From: Zanthoxylum bungeanum
Lineage: Eukaryota; Streptophyta; Magnoliopsida; Sapindales; Rutaceae
NCBI GenBank assembly: GCA_019454045.1
Contig: SKCR01023749.1
Span: 124,001 to 188,000 of the forward strand
DNA length: 64,000 nucleotides
Direction of reading: 5' to 3'
Below are positions 59,869-64,000 of this stretch, one piece after another. The number at the start of each line of letters is the position of its first letter. Within the stretch, counting starts at the first letter, position 1. The notes beneath the pieces are model-generated. The model was not told the origin of the DNA and did no database searches. It saw nothing but the letters and a program-made list of their open reading frames with translations. Made by a program: the position numbers and the translations under genes.

Positions 59869-61037
59869 ATGAAACAACAAGATGCCCCTTGGTTTGCTGA
59901 CTATGTCAATTACATTGTATCAGGAAAATGGCCGTTGGAATGGACAACTCAGCAACAGAAGAAGTTTTTCAAAGAAGTCAAGCACTATGTCTGGGACGAT
60001 CCGTACCTGTTCAAACGGTGTGTTGATCAATTATTGAGACGATGTGTTCCACATGAGGAGGTGACATGTGCCAGAGAATGGGAAATATTTCGAAGAGAAA
60101 CGAATGACCGTTACAAAATATTCTGGAAGTGGAGATATTCGATATGTGGGGTATTGATTTCATGGGACCTTTTGTTCCATCATTTGGAAACTTGTACTTC
60201 CTGGTTTCTGTAGACTACGTCTCCAAATGGGTCAAAGCAATTGCACTGCCATCCAATGATTCAAAAGTAGTGATCAAATTCCTGAAAAAGAATATTTTCA
60301 CTCGGTTCGGTACACCTCGGGCAATCATCAGCGATTGTGGCTCTCATTTCTGTAACAAATACTTTGATGCACTTCCATCCAAATACGGAGTTACTCACAA
60401 GGTTGTCACTACTTACCATCCACAGTCAAATGGATAGGTTGACGTTTCAAACAGGGAAATCAAAAGAATCTTGGAAAGAACCGTTGGATCAACAAGGAGG
60501 GATTGGTCTACAAAACTGGATGACGCATTATGGGCCTACCGTACAACTTACAAGACACCCATTGGTATGTCCCCATATCGATTGGTGTTTGGGAAAGCAT
60601 GCCATCTGCCAATTGAGCTTGAACACAAGGCGTACTGGGCACTGAAGAAGCTGAATTTTGATCCACAAGCTGCAGGAGAGAAAAGACTTCACCAACTCAA
60701 TGAATTGGAGGAATTTCACCTGCACGCTTATGAGAATGCCAAGTTGTACAATGAAAAGACTAAGAAATGGCATGACCGAAAAATAGTGCACAGACAGTTG
60801 CAACCAAGGCAGCAGGTGTTGTTGTATAACTCAAGGCTGAAGCTGTTCTCTGGAAAGTTAAAATCAAGGTGGTCAGGTTCATTTGTGATCACTCAGGTTT
60901 TACCACATGGAGCCGTTGAGTTACTGGATCCCAATACCAATAACACATTCAAGGTTAACAGTCAGCGTGTTAAGCACTACTGGGGAGAATCATTTGAGCG
61001 ACAAAAAGAAAGTGTCATACTTTCAGATCCAGCATAA
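59869..61037 (+). pseudogene. Element H integrase
   Basis: Starts [20 protein letters not shown]. The zinc-binding HHCC part is largely deleted: sequence passes from CVPHEEV to a remnant of its end near 60070. The catalytic core remains ([24 protein letters not shown] and [14 protein letters not shown]) with a CAG-to-TAG-type stop at 60436-60438, then [22 protein letters not shown] and the C-terminal part ending [21 protein letters not shown]. Stop at 61035-61037. Confidence 0.9.
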
Positions 61038-61165
61038 CGTTCGAGTAGCAACGTCTAGTTGACGACGTTAAACTTAGCGCTCGCAGGGAGGCAACCTATG
61101 CAATTTGTGTATATATTGTGATTTTGTGTGATTTAATTTTATGTGTTTAGTTTTTGCAGATTAAG
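61038..61165 (+). other. Post-pol spacer of element H with splice-acceptor-like site
   Basis: Contains GCGCTCGCAGGGAGGCAACC, a phrase typical of the region after integrase in Athila elements. TTTTTGCAG at 61151-61159 lies seven bases before the next ORF and resembles a 3' splice site. Athila env-like ORFs, which sit at the same place, are thought to be expressed by splicing; that this site is used is my inference. Confidence 0.5.
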
Positions 61166-61713
61166 ATGGAAGAAATTCTCGCAAATCTTCACAAGCAATT
61201 TCCTTCTCTCCCTCAAAAATCTCTGATGAAAGTTTACAAAGCTCGCTTGGAACGGATGAGATTACTGACGATCAAAGGTATTCCTACTGATATTTTTGGG
61301 TAATCGAAGCACGAATCCGATTAGCAGGTGAGTGTTTTAAGTCTTGTAATTCTTATTTACCTAGTTTTGGAAAAAGCACCTATGCTAAGAAACGAAGAGC
61401 TAAGAAAATGGGTGTTTGTTACAAATGTGCACGTTGGAATTGCAACACTCGTTGTCGATCTTTAGGAATGGTGTCTGATAATCGCGAAGACAAAATTAAA
61501 TTCATTAGGGATGGCTTGAGTAAGGAGTCTTTAGATGATATATCTTCAATTCTTGAGACGCATCCCAGTGGAGATGTTCATATAGCCATTCGCAAATTAT
61601 ATACACAATTCCAAAAGGAAGGACAACGGTTAAGTCTCGGGAATCTGACTCAAATAGACTCTGTTTGCCAATTTATAAGAAAATTGGATGGGAAGCTTGT
61701 CCCTGACGCATAG
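61166..61713 (+). pseudogene. Basic Cys-rich ORF resembling Betaflexiviridae nucleic-acid-binding proteins
   Basis: About 180 codons in two frames. The first part starts at ATG 61166 (MEEILANLHKQFPSLPQ) and stops at 61301-61303. The second part is open from 61291 to the stop at 61711-61713, so one indel near 61295 links them. Around 61366-61450 a strongly basic block (KKRRAKK) is directly followed by a compact cysteine cluster (CYKCARWNCNTRC, spacing 2-4-3) and then a charged alpha-helical tail. This order, basic arginine/lysine patch then zinc-finger-like cysteines, is the hallmark of the small 3'-ORF nucleic-acid-binding proteins of carlaviruses and vitiviruses, several of which suppress RNA silencing. 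The residues just before the basic block also fit that family in my judgement. Alternatives are an unrelated zinc-binding protein or a highly altered env-like ORF. No transmembrane segment is seen, which argues against env. Confidence 0.5.
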
Positions 61714-61970
61714 ATGTCAATCAAGCCGTTAAGTTTCTTGTACATATTATATCTCTTTGTCTTTTCCTAATAATTGTAATTTGTTTTGTTGTTTTCTTTT
61801 ATTTTCTCCGATAGGATCCAGACCTTTTTGACTATCACGATTTATTTTACTATTAACTAATGATTGTCATTTGGCAGGTACTAGTGCTATTTTTACGCAC
61901 CCTTTTCAAGTACTATAAATTCAACTTTACACTTCTCTCTTCGATACATCATCTAAATAAGAGAGAGAAA
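61714..61970 (+). promoter_or_regulatory. Spacer before the LOG-like ORF with TATA box and acceptor-like site
   Basis: Holds TTTGGCAG near 61871-61878, a plausible 3' splice site, and CTATAAAT at 61913-61920 followed by a C/T-rich stretch (CTTCTCTCTTC) and AGAGAGAGAAA just before ATG 61971. The layout resembles a plant core promoter plus short 5' UTR. This could be part of the captured gene or chance in AT-rich DNA. Confidence 0.4.
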
Positions 61971-62616
61971 ATGGAAGAAACATCACAGCAGCGAGTGAAG
62001 CAAATTTGTGTTTTCTGTGGATCTAATTCTGGTAATAAACCAGAATTCATTGAAACTGCAAAGGAATTGGGGAGAGTCATAGCTGAATGAAATATGCAAC
62101 TAGTATATGGCGGAGGCAATCTTGGATTAATGGGAAGCATTTCAAAAGCCGTTCAGGATGGTGGTGGTCATGTTTTGGGAATAATCCCAAAACCTTTGGC
62201 GGACGAACACTTAATCAGACAAACAAATGGAGATGAGCGCATTGTATCAAGTATGTCAGAGCATCTCCTTGAAATGGTCAATACTGCTGATGTATTTATT
62301 CCTTTACCAGGTGGGCTCGGAACATTTGGAGAAATATTCACTGTGGCATCATGGGGACACTTGAATATCCATCAGAAGCTCATTGGATTACTTAACATCG
62401 AGCATTTCTTCGATTTTCTGTTTGTATTTCTTACGAAAGTGAAGAGACATGAGTTCGTCACAAAATCAGTAGAAGATATTTTCCTGACTGCTACCAAAGC
62501 CAAGGAATTAATTAATCAATTTTAAACCAAAAATTGACCCCATTCTTTCCAAGTTGGACTGGTCAAACAGCGATCGTGGTAAGAAACGTAAATTGGACAT
62601 AGATCTTAATCGGTAA
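61971..62616 (+). pseudogene. Intronless LOG-like cytokinin phosphoribohydrolase pseudogene inside element H
   Basis: Similar to LONELY GUY (LOG), which releases active cytokinin bases from nucleoside 5'-monophosphates in the cytosol. Matches: ICVFCGSNSGNKPEF near residue 11, LVYGGGNLGLMGSISKAV, GGHVLGIIPK and PGGLGTFGEI, equivalent to the family signature PGGxGTxxE. LOG usually has an Arg in a MHxRKxxM stretch; here the place reads MSEHLLEM, so that catalytic Arg appears lost. A TGA at 62088-62090 interrupts the frame where LOG proteins often have Arg, so CGA-to-TGA is likely. One extra T at 62520-62523 shifts the end; in the next frame a lysine-rich tail (GKKRKLDIDLN) runs to a stop at 62614-62616. 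Plant LOG genes normally have several introns; none is seen, which suggests capture through RNA. It lies between integrase and the polypurine tract in the same orientation as the element. Confidence 0.82.
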
Positions 62617-62802
62617 ATTTTTGATTTCAGCAAACCAGGTATTATCTTCTAAACTCTTCTTCTACTGTTTAAGACATTGTGGATAATGTCTCATTTAGGT
62701 TTGGGGGAGGGAATTAGTTGACCAGTACCTTGTTTTTAGTTGTGTGTTATTTTTAGTCCAAAATTTTTTCGGAAAAAAAAATTTGAAAAATTTTCAAAAA
62801 TT

Positions 62803-62848
<46 letters not shown>

Positions 62849-63952
62849 TGTGTTATGACTAAAAAGGTGAAATTGGTGAGAGATAGCTGAGTAAGGAGTT
62901 TCCACTCCTGAGACATATTTCAAACCTATTTTGAAATAAGTTAATTTTTGTTTATTTCCTTTTGAATTACTTAATTTGTAAATTCTCCATAAAACGGACT
63001 AAAATGGATCTTCATATGCTTAGTTGGCAGATATTATCAATATGCATAGTAACATACAGACATGAGCTGTAATTGAAAAGATTGTAATATTCAGTGCTCT
63101 AGTTTAATTGGAGGAAGCATCTCAAAAAGTGATGGAATAAAAAAAAAACAACGTCTGAGATCTGGGTTATTAAGTCTGTAAGGGTGTTTTAACACCTAGT
63201 GCCCCAAAACCAACTGGTTTGGGAGTCACTGGCCCAAAGCTCGCTACATGGATCAAGGATGTTGCAAAAATATATATAATATATATATATCTGAAGTCTG
63301 GGTAATTAAGTTCGTAGGGGTGTTTTAACACCTGGTGCCCTAAAGCCAACTGGTTTGGGAGCCACCGACCCAAAGCTCGCTAAATAGACGGAAGGTATTG
63401 TATATAAATAAAAAGTCAAAATTCAAAAATAAAAAAAAATCAAAAAAATCAGAAAAATTATTCCATTACTTCAAAAAGGTGTGAATTTTGATAAAACTTT
63501 AGGACAAAAATATTACTCTCTTATCAACTATACTTATGACTGTTGTGGGCAAAAAATGAGTTGATTAATATTATGTTAGCTGTGTATATGGAGAATGGTA
63601 AATATAATCGGAGAATTTACTTATTCAGTAATTTAGAATGAAACAAAACAACTAGTAACTTGGAGTAGAAGTTTCACCTGAATAGTCACTGACTTCTTTA
63701 TTCTCTTTTCTCTTGTCTTTTTGCTTTTGTGTGCATTAGTTTCACTACATTTTTACTTTTGTAAAATGTTTGTGGGTATCATTGCTCAAACCCTCACGAG
63801 ACTACAACTCATCCACTAGGGACACCTAGGGGTTTAAAGGCTTGTTGCACATGCTAAATGCAACCGTGATCCCGTGATCCCTACGAAAGTGGCTTAGTTA
63901 AATTTTAATTATGTTATTTTATTCTATGTTTTGCTCGAGGACTAGTAAAATG
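62617..63952 (+). other. Non-coding 3' part of element H
   Basis: No gene. It contains a polypurine-like AGGTTTGGGGGAGGG at 62697-62711, an AT microsatellite (about 62811-62840), a duplicated segment of about 136 bp carrying a strong hairpin (63198-63230 and 63334-63366), A-rich simple sequence near 63410-63460, and a T-rich stretch before the final polypurine tract. Confidence 0.6.
63150..63390 (+). repeat. Duplicated hairpin segment (period 136 bp)
   Basis: Two copies share GGGTGTTTTAACACCT and a hairpin with arms CCAAAACCA/TGGTTTGGG. The outer closing bases are AGTG/CACT in copy 1 (63198-63230) and GGTG/CACC in copy 2 (63334-63366), a paired change. A TA-rich spacer separates the copies. 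Confidence 0.8.
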
Positions 63953-63967
63953 TTAGGTTTGGGGGTG
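63953..63967 (+). promoter_or_regulatory. Polypurine tract of element H
   Basis: GTTAGGTTTGGGGGTG immediately precedes the LTR terminus TGATGAGTGG, the usual Athila arrangement for priming of plus-strand DNA. Confidence 0.85.
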
Positions 63968-64000
63968 TGATGAGTGGTAAAACTATCAATATTTCCCACT
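63968..64000 (+). repeat. Start of the 3' LTR of element H (cut by the window)
   Basis: The first 33 bases equal 57502-57534 except for one base (TATCAATATTTCC against TATCACTATTTCC). The rest lies outside the window. Confidence 0.9.

Larger units (their letters stand above)
57502..64000 (+). mobile_element. Athila-like Ty3/gypsy element H, internally deleted, with extra ORFs
   Basis: The element starts with the family LTR terminus TGATGAGTGG at 57502 and its 3' LTR begins with the same terminus at 63968, preceded by a polypurine tract; the right end lies outside the window. Only part of the 5' LTR is left. The rest of that LTR, the primer site, gag and protease are deleted. RT, RNase H and integrase follow in gypsy order (58221-61037), then two non-retroviral ORFs (61166-61713 and 61971-62616), then a hairpin-bearing non-coding part. 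The RT sequence and a GGGAGGCAACC phrase after integrase are typical of Athila. Confidence 0.88.

Noticed and set aside
61288..61306. Programmed -1 frameshift between the two parts of the Cys-rich ORF
   Set aside because: The overlap has a T run, but no canonical X XXY YYZ slippery heptamer in the right phase and no obvious stem behind it; a simple indel is more likely.
62617..63967. An env-like gene in the 3' part of element H
   Set aside because: No open frame of useful length with signal peptide or membrane helix; the 63170-63373 minus frame only translates the duplicated hairpin.
1..64000. tRNA, rRNA or other structured RNA genes
   Set aside because: I saw only tRNA-complementary primer sites of retroelements and no cloverleaf-like gene.

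Overview
The window is eukaryotic nuclear DNA from a flowering plant, most likely a eudicot. It is AT-rich and made mostly of nested LTR retrotransposons: Ty1/copia with initiator-Met tRNA primer sites, Ty3/gypsy of the Athila type, and large LTR elements without visible coding capacity. Between them lie decayed members of one plant gene family, DUF247. I could not identify the species. I see no rRNA or tRNA gene, no CRISPR and no intact host gene.

Layout. 1-4954: the 2.2-kb LTR of a minus-strand element (E) and its leader, with older retroelement pieces. 4955-8636: a minus-strand gypsy-type LTR (F) holding a solo Athila-like LTR at 6290-8205 with a perfect 5-bp duplication. 10305-12117: a second solo LTR of that family. 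12841-14058: the 5' half of DUF247 copy 1. 14059-30691: about 16.6 kb of nested elements inside that gene: a hairpin-rich 98-bp tandem array with LTR B, a non-coding large-LTR element A, and a Tnt1-like copia (C, 24693-30095) inside the right LTR of A. 30692-30918: the 3' end of copy 1. 33696-35603: a third solo Athila-like LTR. 37546-37860: a DUF247 fragment. 40446-48496: a complete but frameshifted copia (G) inserted into a 27-bp palindrome. 49034-50356: DUF247 copy 2, uninterrupted but twice frameshifted, followed by another DUF247 fragment. 52135-57501: an Athila LTR remnant and large-LTR element D. 57502-64000: an Athila-like element (H) running off the window.

Most unusual content. Element H has lost gag and protease but carries two extra ORFs between integrase and the polypurine tract of its 3' LTR. 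One is a basic, cysteine-rich protein resembling the nucleic-acid-binding proteins of plant Betaflexiviridae. The other is an intronless relative of LONELY GUY (LOG), the cytokinin-activating enzyme. Both are broken here, but together they suggest an Athila lineage that captured a viral-type silencing suppressor and a hormone-activating enzyme. The U3 of H also has a dense array of ACGT boxes bounded by two identical 14-bp palindromes.

A second theme is short dyad arrays in the leaders or LTRs of most elements: four hairpins sharing one loop in A, a related loop motif in D and E, palindromes with coordinated arm changes in G, TGACGTGG repeats in C, two-hairpin 98-bp units in B, and ACCGCC...GGCTGGT hairpins in the Athila-like LTRs. 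Several show paired changes, which suggests selection for structure or for palindromic binding sites. All functional calls come from reading the sequence by eye; no database search was run.
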